Assembly (NCBI RefSeq): GCF_028826155.1
Contig: NZ_JAQGPN010000003.1
Location: forward strand, 1 to 64,000
Direction of reading: 5' to 3'
Length of the DNA stretch: 64,000 nucleotides
From: Mesorhizobium shangrilense
GTDB lineage: Bacteria; Pseudomonadota; Alphaproteobacteria; Rhizobiales; Rhizobiaceae
Part shown: in pieces, positions 52,566 to 60,594 of the stretch
How the letters are laid out: every line of letters begins with the position of its first letter
How positions within the stretch are numbered: the first letter of the stretch is position 1
Notes under the pieces: generated by a model
Database searches by the model: none
Told to the model about the DNA's origin: nothing
The model's input: only the letters and a program-made list of their open reading frames with translations
Made by a program: the position numbers and the translations under genes

Positions 52566-54014
52566 GTGACTGACCGGATCGAATACCCCTCCACCCAGCT
52601 TTTCATCAACGGACAGTGGCGGGATGCCGCCGACGGCCGGACGATCGACGTGATCGATCCTGCGACCGGCGAGGTCGTCGGCAAGGTTGCCCACGCGACC
52701 CGCGCCGATCTGGACGCAGCCCTTGCCGCGGCGGAACGGGGTTTCGCCATCTGGAGCGCCACGTCTGCCTATGACCGCGCGAAGACGATGCGGCGCGCCG
52801 CCGAACTCCTGCGCCAGCGTGCGGACCGCATCGCCGTCATCATGACGCGCGAGCAGGGAAAGCCGGTCGTCGAGGCGCGCATGGAGACGCTCGCGGCTGC
52901 CGACATCATCGAATGGTTCGCCGAGGAAGCGCGGCGCACCTACGGCCAGGTCGTGCCGGCGCGCGCGCCCGGCGTCACCCAGATGGTGCTGAAGCTGCCG
53001 GTCGGCCCGGTAGCGGCCTTCACGCCGTGGAATTTCCCCATCAACCAGGTTGTGCGCAAGCTGTCTGCGGCGGTGGCGGCCGGCTGCTCGATCATCGTCA
53101 AGGCGCCTGAGGAAACCCCCGCATCGCCGGCCGAACTGATCCGTGTCTTCGTCGACGCCGGCATTCCGGAAGGGGTCGTCAACCTGGTCTACGGCGTGCC
53201 GGCCGAGATATCGGAATACCTCATTCCGCATCCGGTCATCCGCAAGATCTCCTTCACCGGCTCGACGCCGGTCGGCAAGCAGCTCGCCGCGCTGGCCGGC
53301 GCGCACATGAAGCTCGCCACCATGGAACTGGGCGGCCATGCGCCGGCACTCGTCTTCGACGATGGCGATGTCGGCAAGGCAGTCAAGGTGCTTGCCGGGT
53401 CGAAATTCCGCAACGCCGGTCAGGTCTGCGTGTCGCCGACGCGCTTCCTGGTGCAGGACGGGGTCTATGACGGCTTCCTCGAGGCGTTCACCGATGCGGC
53501 CAGGGCCATCAAGGTCGGCAACGGCCTGGAGGAAGGCGTCCAGATGGGGCCGCTCGCCAACGAGCGCCGCATCCCCGCACTCGAAACCCTTGTCAACGAT
53601 GCTGTCTCCCGGGGCGCGGATCTGAAACTCGGCGGCCGTCGCATCGGCAACGAGGGCAATTTCTTCGAGCCTACGGTTCTAGCCAACGTGCCGACCGATG
53701 CGCGCATCATGAACGAGGAGCCGTTCGGCCCCGTCGCGATCGTCAACCGCTTCTCCACAGTGGAAGAGGCGATCGCGGAGGCGAACCGGCTGCCCTACGG
53801 CCTCGCCAGCTACGCCTTCACGCGCTCGACTGAAACGGCCGACGCGCTCGGCAAGCGCATCGTCGCCGGCATGACGACCATCAACCACAACGGGCTGGCG
53901 CTGCCGGAGGTGCATTTCGGCGGCGTGCGCGATTCCGGCTATGGCAGCGAAGGCGGTACGGAGGCGATCAACGCCTACCTGACGCCCAAGCTGGTTTCGC
54001 TCTCCGCAGGCTGA
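52566..54014 (+). CDS. NAD(P)-dependent aldehyde dehydrogenase (succinate-semialdehyde dehydrogenase-like)
   Basis: A 482-residue ALDH of the GabD group. Cofactor region [10 protein letters not shown], general base Glu254 in [13 protein letters not shown], nucleophile Cys288 in [15 protein letters not shown], and [14 protein letters not shown] near the C-terminus. I use GTG 52566 ([10 protein letters not shown]), five bases behind AAGGAGAA; ATG 52560 is too close to that site. It probably oxidises the aldehyde released by the upstream aldolase-like enzyme, as sulfolactaldehyde or lactaldehyde dehydrogenases do in comparable pathways. A strong terminator follows. Confidence 0.93.
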   Translation: MTDRIEYPSTQLFINGQWRDAADGRTIDVIDPATGEVVGKVAHATRADLDAALAAAERGFAIWSATSAYDRAKTMRRAAELLRQRADRIAVIMTREQGKPVVEARMETLAAADIIEWFAEEARRTYGQVVPARAPGVTQMVLKLPVGPVAAFTPWNFPINQVVRKLSAAVAAGCSIIVKAPEETPASPAELIRVFVDAGIPEGVVNLVYGVPAEISEYLIPHPVIRKISFTGSTPVGKQLAALAGAHMKLATMELGGHAPALVFDDGDVGKAVKVLAGSKFRNAGQVCVSPTRFLVQDGVYDGFLEAFTDAARAIKVGNGLEEGVQMGPLANERRIPALETLVNDAVSRGADLKLGGRRIGNEGNFFEPTVLANVPTDARIMNEEPFGPVAIVNRFSTVEEAIAEANRLPYGLASYAFTRSTETADALGKRIVAGMTTINHNGLALPEVHFGGVRDSGYGSEGGTEAINAYLTPKLVSLSAG

Positions 54015-54047
54015 CGTCGGGCTGCTTGCCTCTGAGATGACCGCTCC

Positions 54048-54090
54048 TGCGCCGGATGGATCGACGATCCGTCCGGCGCAGTGCGTTTTT
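54048..54090 (+). terminator. intrinsic terminator of the kinase-aldolase-ALDH arm
   Basis: CTGCGCCGGA (54048-54057) pairs with TCCGGCGCAG (54072-54081), the stem extending inward by GG/CC, and is followed by TGCG and a five-T run ending at 54090. It lies 33 bases after the ALDH stop. It is the clearest intrinsic terminator in the window. Confidence 0.8.
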
Positions 54091-54143
54091 GGTCCGGCTC
54101 AGAGGGGCAGCGGCCGAAGGGCTGATTTCGGCACTGCTCCCGG

Positions 54144-54386
54144 ATGATCCCGCCCCGGCTCGGCATCGACATTGACCTCTACATCACCCGCTGGCAGGAT
54201 CCGATCAGGCCGGTCGAGGAGGCGATGACCATGCCGTTTCCTCTCAAGAAGTCCGGCAAGATCCGCGCCATCGGCATCAGTAGCGCCGCCTTCCAGGCAC
54301 AGGCCGGAACGGCTCGGCGCGGCGCGGACAATCTCGTTGCGATCGCCGCCGCGATGGGACAGCATCCAGGTCAGGTTTCAGGTTGA
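54144..54386 (+). pseudogene. aldo-keto reductase remnant
   Basis: An 80-codon frame in the 380-base gap between the terminator and the GMC gene. It reads GIDIDLYITRWQDPIRPVEE and KKSGKIRAIGISSAAF, which match the aldo-keto reductase signature around IDLYQLHWPD...GKIRAIGVSN. It then jumps to DNLVAIAAAMGQHPGQVSG, like the later helix before the QVALAW motif, with the stretch between missing. The N-terminal half with the catalytic Tyr is absent. It is thus a decayed 3' part with an internal deletion, and is unlikely to be functional. Confidence 0.65.
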
Positions 54387-54394
54387 GCGTCCGC

Positions 54395-56005
54395 ATGCAG
54401 GATCGTTTGGATTTAGGCGCCTACGACTATGTGATCGTCGGCGCGGGGTCGTCCGGGTGCGTCCTGGCCAACCGGCTGAGCGCGGATGCGGGCAAGCGTG
54501 TGCTGCTGCTGGAAGCCGGCGGTTCCGACAACTACCACTGGATCCACATCCCCGTCGGCTATCTCTACTGCATGGGCAATCCGCGCACCGACTGGGGCTT
54601 TCGCACGGTGGCGGAGCCCGGGCTCAACGACCGCTCCCTGGCCTATCCGCGCGGCAAGGTCATGGGCGGCTGCTCGTCCATCAACGGCATGATCTACATG
54701 CGCGGACAGGCCGCCGACTACGACGGCTGGCGTCAGCTCGGCAATGCCGGCTGGGGCTGGGACGACGTGCTGCCGCTGTTCAGGAAGTCCGAGGACCATC
54801 AGCGCCTTGCCGGTCCGTTCCACGGCCAGGGCGGCGAATTGCGGGTCGAGCGCCAGCGCCTGTCGTGGCCGATCCTCGACGCCGTTCGCGAGGCGGCGGA
54901 AGAGCTCGGCGTGCCCAAGGTCGACGACTTCAACGCCGGCGACAATTTCGGCTCGTCCTATTTCGAGGTGAACCAGAAGGCGGGTTTCCGTTTCAACGCG
55001 GTGCGCGCCTTCATCCGGCCGGTGCGGCAGCGCCGGAACCTGACCATCCTCACCCAAGCCCAGGTCGAACGCATCGTCTTTTCCGGCAGGCGTGCAACGG
55101 GCCTGGAACTGCGCCTGAAGGGCAAGCCGGCGCGGGTGAGCGTCAGCGGCGAGGTGGTGCTGTCGGCGGGCGCGATCGGCACGCCGCAGCTTCTGCAGCT
55201 GTCGGGCGTCGGCGGCGGGGCATTGCTGCAAAGGCACGGCATCCCGGTGCTGCACGAGCTGCCCGGTGTGGGCGAGAACCTGCAGGATCACCTGCAGATC
55301 CGCACCGCGTTCAAGATCACCGGCGCCCAGACGCTCAACGAACGCCAGGCGACGCTGGCCGGCAAGGCCCGCATCGCACTCGAATACGCGTTCCGACGCT
55401 CAGGCCCGATGTCGATGGCGCCGAGCCAGCTCGGGATCTTCATGAAGTCGGATGAGCGGTTCGAGACCCCCAACATCGAATTCCACGTGCAGCCGCTGTC
55501 GCTGGAGGCGTTCGGACAACCCTTGCATCATTTCCCGGCAATCACGGTGTCGGTCTGCAACCTGCGCCCGGAATCGCGCGGCCATGTGCGCATCGCCTCG
55601 CCGCGGCCGGAGGATCATCCCGAGATCGCGCCGAACTACCTGTCGACCGAGGGCGACCGCGACGTCGCCGCCGCATCGATCACCGCGGCGCGCCGCCTGA
55701 TGGCGACACGACGGATGGCCGCGTATCGTCCGGAGGAGTTCAAGCCCGGCCCCCACATAGCCGGGCCGGAAGCGCTTGCCCGCGCCGCCGGCGATATCGC
55801 CACCACGATCTTCCATCCGGTGGGGACGGCAAAGATGGGCTCGGACGACATGGCCGTGGTCGATGACGGACTGAGGGTGCGCGGGCTCGAGGCCCTCCGC
55901 GTGGTCGACTGCTCGATCATGCCGACCATCGTCTCCGGCAACACCCATGCGCCCGCCGTCATGATCGCCGAAAAGGCGGCCGGGATGCTGGTCGGGCGCG
56001 CCTGA
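54395..56005 (+). CDS. GMC family oxidoreductase (choline dehydrogenase-like)
   Basis: A 536-residue FAD flavoprotein: FAD motif DYVIVGAGSSGCVLANRLS, LLLEAGGSDNYHW, the GMC signature 1 region YPRGKVMGGCSSINGMIYMR, signature 2 SAGAIGTPQLLQLSGVG, and the C-terminal catalytic residues in FHPVGTAKMG and VSGNTHAPAVMIAEKAA. It oxidises an alcohol to an aldehyde or ketone. The substrate is unknown; choline, polyethylene glycol and long-chain alcohols are used by relatives. ATG 54395 is chosen; TTG 54383 is possible. It is convergent with the beta-oxidation operon. Confidence 0.92.
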   Translation: MQDRLDLGAYDYVIVGAGSSGCVLANRLSADAGKRVLLLEAGGSDNYHWIHIPVGYLYCMGNPRTDWGFRTVAEPGLNDRSLAYPRGKVMGGCSSINGMIYMRGQAADYDGWRQLGNAGWGWDDVLPLFRKSEDHQRLAGPFHGQGGELRVERQRLSWPILDAVREAAEELGVPKVDDFNAGDNFGSSYFEVNQKAGFRFNAVRAFIRPVRQRRNLTILTQAQVERIVFSGRRATGLELRLKGKPARVSVSGEVVLSAGAIGTPQLLQLSGVGGGALLQRHGIPVLHELPGVGENLQDHLQIRTAFKITGAQTLNERQATLAGKARIALEYAFRRSGPMSMAPSQLGIFMKSDERFETPNIEFHVQPLSLEAFGQPLHHFPAITVSVCNLRPESRGHVRIASPRPEDHPEIAPNYLSTEGDRDVAAASITAARRLMATRRMAAYRPEEFKPGPHIAGPEALARAAGDIATTIFHPVGTAKMGSDDMAVVDDGLRVRGLEALRVVDCSIMPTIVSGNTHAPAVMIAEKAAGMLVGRA

Positions 56006-56013
56006 GCAAGGTC

Positions 56014-56038
56014 ACGGCAGGCTTGCTGCGCCTGCCGT
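56014..56038. terminator. bidirectional hairpin between convergent genes
   Basis: ACGGCAGGC (56014-56022) and GCCTGCCGT (56030-56038) form a perfect 9-bp stem with a TTGCTGC loop, between the GMC stop (56005) and the fusion-gene stop (56056). It has no T-run on either side. It probably serves the 3' ends of both genes. Confidence 0.5.
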
Positions 56039-56055
56039 TGAGCCAGCGGGTCGGC

Positions 56056-57894
56056 TCAGGCCGCCGCAGCGGCAAGCAGGCCGCCGGCGCGCCGCAGCGC
56101 GGCTACCATGCCCTCTTCAAGCTCGCGCACGATCTCGGCAAGCGGAGCCGTTTCGGTGATCGCGCCGAGGCTTTGGCCAGCCGATAGGACGCCGCGGCTG
56201 ATGTCGCCCGTCTCATAGGCGCGCCGCGCGATCTTGCCGCTGACCAGCGGCAGCAGGTCCTGGATGCCCACGTCGGGCCTTTCGGCCTCGATCTGGCGCA
56301 GTTCCCGCATCGTATCGTTGGCGAGCGCCCGCACGGTGTTGCGGACGGTGTGCATGCCGACCGCCGTATCGCGTTCCGTGGCGTCGATCAGCGCCTGCTT
56401 GTAGGCCGAATGCGCACGGATTTCGTCGGCGACGAGGAAGCGCGTGCCGATCACCACGCCCGCCCCGCCCATCGCCAGCACGGCCGCCACCTGCGCGCCG
56501 GCGCCGATACCGCCGCCGATCAGCCAGGGAATGGTGAGGCGCGAGGCGGCGAGCCCTGCATTCACCATGCTGCCGATCATCTCGACGCCGGGATGGCCGC
56601 CGCATTCCGCGCCGACGATGGACACGGCGTCGACGCCGATGCTCTGGGCCTTCACCGCGTGGCGCAGGCTCGACACCTTGTGCAGCACCTTGATGCCCGC
56701 CGCGCGGGTGATCGCGAGATAGTCTTCGGGGCTGCGCCCCGAGGTCTCGACGAAGGAAACGCCTTCCTCGGCCGCCAGTTCGAACACCTGCCGGATGCGA
56801 TCGCCCTCGACCAGCTTGGGCAGCATGGAGATGTTCACGCCGAAGGGCAGATCGCCCACCATGTCGCGGCAGCGCCGGATCTCGGCGCGCAGGGCTTCGG
56901 GCTCGGCAAAGCTCGCCGCGGTGATAAAGCCCATGATGCCGGCTTTGGCGGCCGCGGCGACGTAGTCCGCATCGGCCAGCCACATTAATCCGCCGGCCAC
57001 GATCGGCAGACGGACGCCGAACATGCGCGTCGCGTCGGTCTCGACCGCGGCCCGTCTCTGCGGATCCGAAGAGGTCGGGACTGGAAAGGCCGGCACGCGC
57101 TTCTCCTTGAAGGCGCCGATCCCGGCGGCGGCCTCGGCGGAGCCGAGCGCGCGCGCCATGGCGGGTTTTTCGCGGTCGAGCTGCGCGTCGAAACCCGCCC
57201 GATCCGGCGCGTCGAGAAGCGCCAGGATTTCCGTTTGCGCCTGCCTTGCCCCGCGCGCCATCCCGGCCGCCATGTCGAGGGCCATGTCCAGCGCGCCCCC
57301 TGCCGGCGCCAGGCGATTGACCACGCCCAGGGCCGCCAGCCGGCCGGCCGGCATGCGCTCGCCCAGAAGCGCCATCTCGGCGGCGAGCTGCGGCGGCAGG
57401 GCGCGGCTGAGAAAGCCCGTCGCGCCGCCGTCCGGCACCAGGCCGGCCTTGACGTAGGAGAGTGCGAAGTAGCTGTCTTCCGCGGCCACGATCATGTCGG
57501 CGGCGAAGGCGAGCGATGCGCCGGCGCCGGCTGCGCCGCCCTCGATCGCCGCGATCACCGGTTTCGGAAACGCCCGCAGCAGGCGCACCACCCGGTGCAG
57601 TTCCTCGATGCGTTCTTCGCGCTGCGACACCGGCAGGGCCGCCCGCTCGGACAGGGCGCGCAGATCGCCCCCGGCGCAGAAGAAACCGTCTGCTCCCTGA
57701 ACCACGATGACGGCGACGTCGGGATTGGTTCGCGCCTGCCCAAGCAACTCGGTCAGCCGCCGATACATCTCCGGGCTGAGCACATTGCGCTTTCCCGGCG
57801 TGTTGAGCGTCAGGACGAGGGTCTGGCCGAGGATGCCGGCCAGTACAGGGTCATGCGCAGGCTCCGCCATGGTCGCTGTGCCGCCTTTCGTCAT
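56056..57894 (-). CDS. fusion of enoyl-CoA hydratase/isomerase and nitronate monooxygenase (NPD/FabK-like) domains
   Basis: A 612-residue two-domain protein in one uninterrupted frame. Residues about 12-268 are a complete crotonase (oxyanion region GADGFFCAGGDLRAL, KPVIAAIEGGAAGAGASLAF, GLVPDGGATGFLSR, closing GAFKEKRVPAF). A short linker (270-288) leads to a full 2-nitropropane-dioxygenase/FabK-like FMN barrel (FGVRLPIVAGGLMW, FGVNISMLPK, catalytic-type His434 in GAECGGHPG, GGIGAGAQVAAVLAMGGAGV). The first crotonase catalytic Glu is replaced by Ala, as in isomerase-like members, with Asp155 at the second site. The start ATG 57894 overlaps the thioesterase stop. It might combine hydration or isomerisation with flavin-dependent reduction of an enoyl-CoA. 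Confidence 0.88.
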   Translation of the reverse strand: MTKGGTATMAEPAHDPVLAGILGQTLVLTLNTPGKRNVLSPEMYRRLTELLGQARTNPDVAVIVVQGADGFFCAGGDLRALSERAALPVSQREERIEELHRVVRLLRAFPKPVIAAIEGGAAGAGASLAFAADMIVAAEDSYFALSYVKAGLVPDGGATGFLSRALPPQLAAEMALLGERMPAGRLAALGVVNRLAPAGGALDMALDMAAGMARGARQAQTEILALLDAPDRAGFDAQLDREKPAMARALGSAEAAAGIGAFKEKRVPAFPVPTSSDPQRRAAVETDATRMFGVRLPIVAGGLMWLADADYVAAAAKAGIMGFITAASFAEPEALRAEIRRCRDMVGDLPFGVNISMLPKLVEGDRIRQVFELAAEEGVSFVETSGRSPEDYLAITRAAGIKVLHKVSSLRHAVKAQSIGVDAVSIVGAECGGHPGVEMIGSMVNAGLAASRLTIPWLIGGGIGAGAQVAAVLAMGGAGVVIGTRFLVADEIRAHSAYKQALIDATERDTAVGMHTVRNTVRALANDTMRELRQIEAERPDVGIQDLLPLVSGKIARRAYETGDISRGVLSAGQSLGAITETAPLAEIVRELEEGMVAALRRAGGLLAAAAA

Positions 57895-58319
57895 TTGTGA
57901 ATGATCTTGAACGTTGCCGTGGCGGTGGCGAGCAGGCGGCCATCCTGATGGCTGAGCTTGGCTTCCGCGAATTTCAGGCTGCGTCCGCCGCCGGTGACGC
58001 GGCCGGTCGCCGTGACGCGGCCGCCGCCAGCGCCGGCGATGAAGTTCACGGTGAGCCCGATGGTCACCACAGCCGCATCGGGGTCTCCGATCGCATTCCG
58101 CACGGCGACGCCGCAGCTGTTGTCGAGCAGCATGGAGACGAAGCCGCCATGCAGGAGGCCCAGCCTGTTCAGATGGCGCGCCTCGACGAGCAGGGTGCAT
58201 TCGCCTCCCGTTTCCTCCAGCATCGACGAGCGGTAGCCGACGAGGTCGCGGGCTCCCGACTGGTCGACGGGCAGCATGTCGTGCGCCTCGGCTGCGCTGT
58301 CGCGATCCGGTGCGGGCAT
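57891..58319 (-). CDS. PaaI-type hotdog thioesterase
   Basis: A 142-residue acyl-CoA thioesterase of the PaaI/4HBT group. The hotdog helix reads LLHGGFVSMLLDNSCGVAV, preceded by RHLNRLG, and the C-terminal strands run VTATGRVTGGGRSLKFAEAK and LLATATATFKI. It probably clears acyl groups from CoA during degradation of unusual or dead-end acyl-CoAs. The start ATG 58319 and the stop both overlap neighbouring genes by a few bases, so it is tightly coupled in the operon. Confidence 0.9.
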   Translation of the reverse strand: MPAPDRDSAAEAHDMLPVDQSGARDLVGYRSSMLEETGGECTLLVEARHLNRLGLLHGGFVSMLLDNSCGVAVRNAIGDPDAAVVTIGLTVNFIAGAGGGRVTATGRVTGGGRSLKFAEAKLSHQDGRLLATATATFKIIHK

Positions 58320-59401
58320 CACGCCGCCTCGGCTCCGCGCGGCATGGCGGCCAGGCGCAGCGCGTGGTCGTGGCGGTCGCCGAGTTGGTGGTCGATCATG
58401 ACCAGCCGCTTGGCGTAGTGCGAGACCGGGTATTCCCAGGTCATGCCGATGCCGCCATGCAGCTGGATCGCCTCCTCCGCGATCCTTGGGCCCATCCGGC
58501 CGATGAGGTTCTTGGCCATGGCTGCGTGGCGCGCCTGGTCGGGCGTACCGAAGCTGGCGGCCGCGCGGATGATGATCGACCGGCACTGCTCCAGTTCCAT
58601 CACCATGTCGACCACGCGGTGCCGCAATTCCTGGAACGACGACAGGGCGCGGCCGAACTGCCGGCGCTGCCGGACATAGTCGATGGTCATTTCGATCAGC
58701 CTGTCCATTGCGCCCACCGCTTCGGCGCCGAGCGCAATCCGGCCGAGGTCCAGCACGTCGTCGATCGCCGGCAGGGCGTCTGCGGCGAGGCATTCCGCCG
58801 GCAGTCCCTCCATGACGATGTCGGCCACGCCGCCGCCATCGATCATCGAGGTGGCCGCCAGTTCGGCGTCGCGCACCAGGAACAGGCCGATCCCGGCCTC
58901 GCTGCGCGCCGCGACGAGCAGCAGATCTGCGCCCGGCGCGCCGTAGACGGCGGACTTGCGGCCCGAAAGCAGCCAGCCGTCCCCTGCCTGGCGCGCTTGC
59001 GCCTCGATCGCGTCGAGATTGCAGGCGACCTGCGGCTCGACGACGGCAAGAGCTGCCCGGCTCTCGCCGGAGACGATCGCCTCGACCAGGTCATGCCTGC
59101 CGAAACCGGCGAGCAGGCGGACGCCCATCAATGTGCCCAGCAGCGGTTCGGCGCAGAGCGCGCGCCCGATCTCCTCGAAGATCACCGCAACGACTGCGGC
59201 GCCGCCGCCGAAGCCGCCATCCGCTTCGCTGACGAAACCGCCCATGACACCGAGCCCCGCCAGGTCGGACCACACGCTTGCCGCGTGATAGGGTGCGCCA
59301 TTGGCATGCGCGTTGCGTCGCGCGAGGTCGTAATTGTCGGAGAAGTAGCGGCGCAGGCTCTCGGACAGAAGCCGGCGCTCTTCGGAAAGCGTGAAGTCCA
59401 T
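58319..59401 (-). CDS. acyl-CoA dehydrogenase (short form)
   Basis: A 360-residue FAD acyl-CoA dehydrogenase-like protein: N-terminal MDFTLSEERRLLSESLRRYF, central beta domain with VEPQVACNLDAIEAQ and WLLSGRKSAVYGAPG, and C-terminal helical part EEAIQLHGGIGMTWEYPVSH with the Glu expected near the active site. It is about 30 residues shorter than the next gene's product. Such pairs of small and full-length ACADs form heteromeric enzymes for sterol side chains and other bulky acyl-CoAs in actinobacteria and proteobacteria; that is known for FadE-type pairs and is an inference here. Confidence 0.92.
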   Translation of the reverse strand: MDFTLSEERRLLSESLRRYFSDNYDLARRNAHANGAPYHAASVWSDLAGLGVMGGFVSEADGGFGGGAAVVAVIFEEIGRALCAEPLLGTLMGVRLLAGFGRHDLVEAIVSGESRAALAVVEPQVACNLDAIEAQARQAGDGWLLSGRKSAVYGAPGADLLLVAARSEAGIGLFLVRDAELAATSMIDGGGVADIVMEGLPAECLAADALPAIDDVLDLGRIALGAEAVGAMDRLIEMTIDYVRQRRQFGRALSSFQELRHRVVDMVMELEQCRSIIIRAAASFGTPDQARHAAMAKNLIGRMGPRIAEEAIQLHGGIGMTWEYPVSHYAKRLVMIDHQLGDRHDHALRLAAMPRGAEAA

Positions 59402-59405
59402 GCGG

Positions 59406-60590
59406 TCAATCCCCGAACAGTTGCTTGGCTACGATGTTGCGCTGGATTTCGTTGGAGCCGCCGAAGATCGACAGCTTGCGGTGGTTGAAATAAGCCGCCG
59501 CAGCGCGCGCCGCGTCCGCCGGCACCGCAAGTTCCGCATCGGCGAGGCCGTTTGCGTCGGGCGCCGCCAGCGGCCCGAGCACCGAGCGGAAAAGGGATTG
59601 CAGGTCCTGGCGGATCTGCGTGCCCTTGATCTTCAAGAGCGAGCTGCCGATGCCGGCCGCCGCGCCATCCCGCGCCGTCGCGAGCAGGCGCAGATTGGTG
59701 ATGCGCAGGGCCTCGAGATCGGCCTCGAGCTCCGCTGCGCGCGCGGCATAGAGCGGGTTTTCCGAAAGCCTGCGCCCGTCGCGCCGCATGGTGGCGGCGA
59801 GAGCATGATAGCGGGCCAGATCCTTGGTCGAAAAACCGATGCCGGCAATATTTGTCCGCTCATGGGTCAGCAGGTACTTGGCGATCGTCCAGCCCTGGTT
59901 CTCCTCGCCGACGAGGTTTGACGCCGGCACCCCCACATCGGTGAAGAACACCTCGTTGACCTCGCAGCCTCCGTCGATCAGCCGGATCGGCCGCACCTCG
60001 ACGCCGGGCGTGTCGAGATCGATCAGGAGGAAGCTGATGCCCGCCTGCGGGTTGCCTTCGGTGGAGGTGCGGACGAGACAGAAGATGCGATTGGCGTGCT
60101 GGCCGAGCGTCGTCCATGTCTTCTGGCCGTTGACGACATAGACGTCGCCGTCTCGCACCGCGCGGGTGCGCAGGCTTGCCAGGTCCGAGCCGGCGTCCGG
60201 TTCGGAAAAGCCCTGGCACCACCAGTCGCGGCCGTCGAGGATGCGCGGCAGGATCTCCTGCTTCTGCGCCTGCGTGCCGAAGCGGATCACCACCGGTCCG
60301 AGCATGGTGAGCCCGAAGGGCACGAGCCGCGGGGCGTCGTGCAGGGCGCATTCCTCGGAAAAGATGTGACGCTGAACCGCGCTCCAGCCGGGGCCGCCAT
60401 GTTCCTGCGGCCAGGTCGCCGCCAGCCACCCGCGCGCGTTGAGCATCGCATGCCAGCGCTCCATGTCCGCCTTGGCAAGCTCCTTGCCGGCAGCCACTTT
60501 CGCGGCGATGTCGTCAGGCAGCTCCTTCCTCAGGAAATTGCGGACCTCGTCGCGGAAGGCGCGTTCCTCGGCTGTGTATTCCAGGTCCAT
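59406..60590 (-). CDS. acyl-CoA dehydrogenase
   Basis: A 394-residue acyl-CoA dehydrogenase: MDLEYTAEERAFRDEVRNFL, WWCQGFSEPDAGSDLASLRT for FAD and substrate binding, YVVNGQKTWTTLGQHANRIF, and the C-terminal RKLSIFGGSNEIQRNIVAKQ. Length and motifs are complete. It is separated from the short acyl-CoA dehydrogenase by only four bases. Electrons should pass to the ETF encoded at 1667-3366, if the two loci are expressed together. Confidence 0.94.
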   Translation of the reverse strand: MDLEYTAEERAFRDEVRNFLRKELPDDIAAKVAAGKELAKADMERWHAMLNARGWLAATWPQEHGGPGWSAVQRHIFSEECALHDAPRLVPFGLTMLGPVVIRFGTQAQKQEILPRILDGRDWWCQGFSEPDAGSDLASLRTRAVRDGDVYVVNGQKTWTTLGQHANRIFCLVRTSTEGNPQAGISFLLIDLDTPGVEVRPIRLIDGGCEVNEVFFTDVGVPASNLVGEENQGWTIAKYLLTHERTNIAGIGFSTKDLARYHALAATMRRDGRRLSENPLYAARAAELEADLEALRITNLRLLATARDGAAAGIGSSLLKIKGTQIRQDLQSLFRSVLGPLAAPDANGLADAELAVPADAARAAAAYFNHRKLSIFGGSNEIQRNIVAKQLFGD

Positions 60591-60594
60591 GGCG

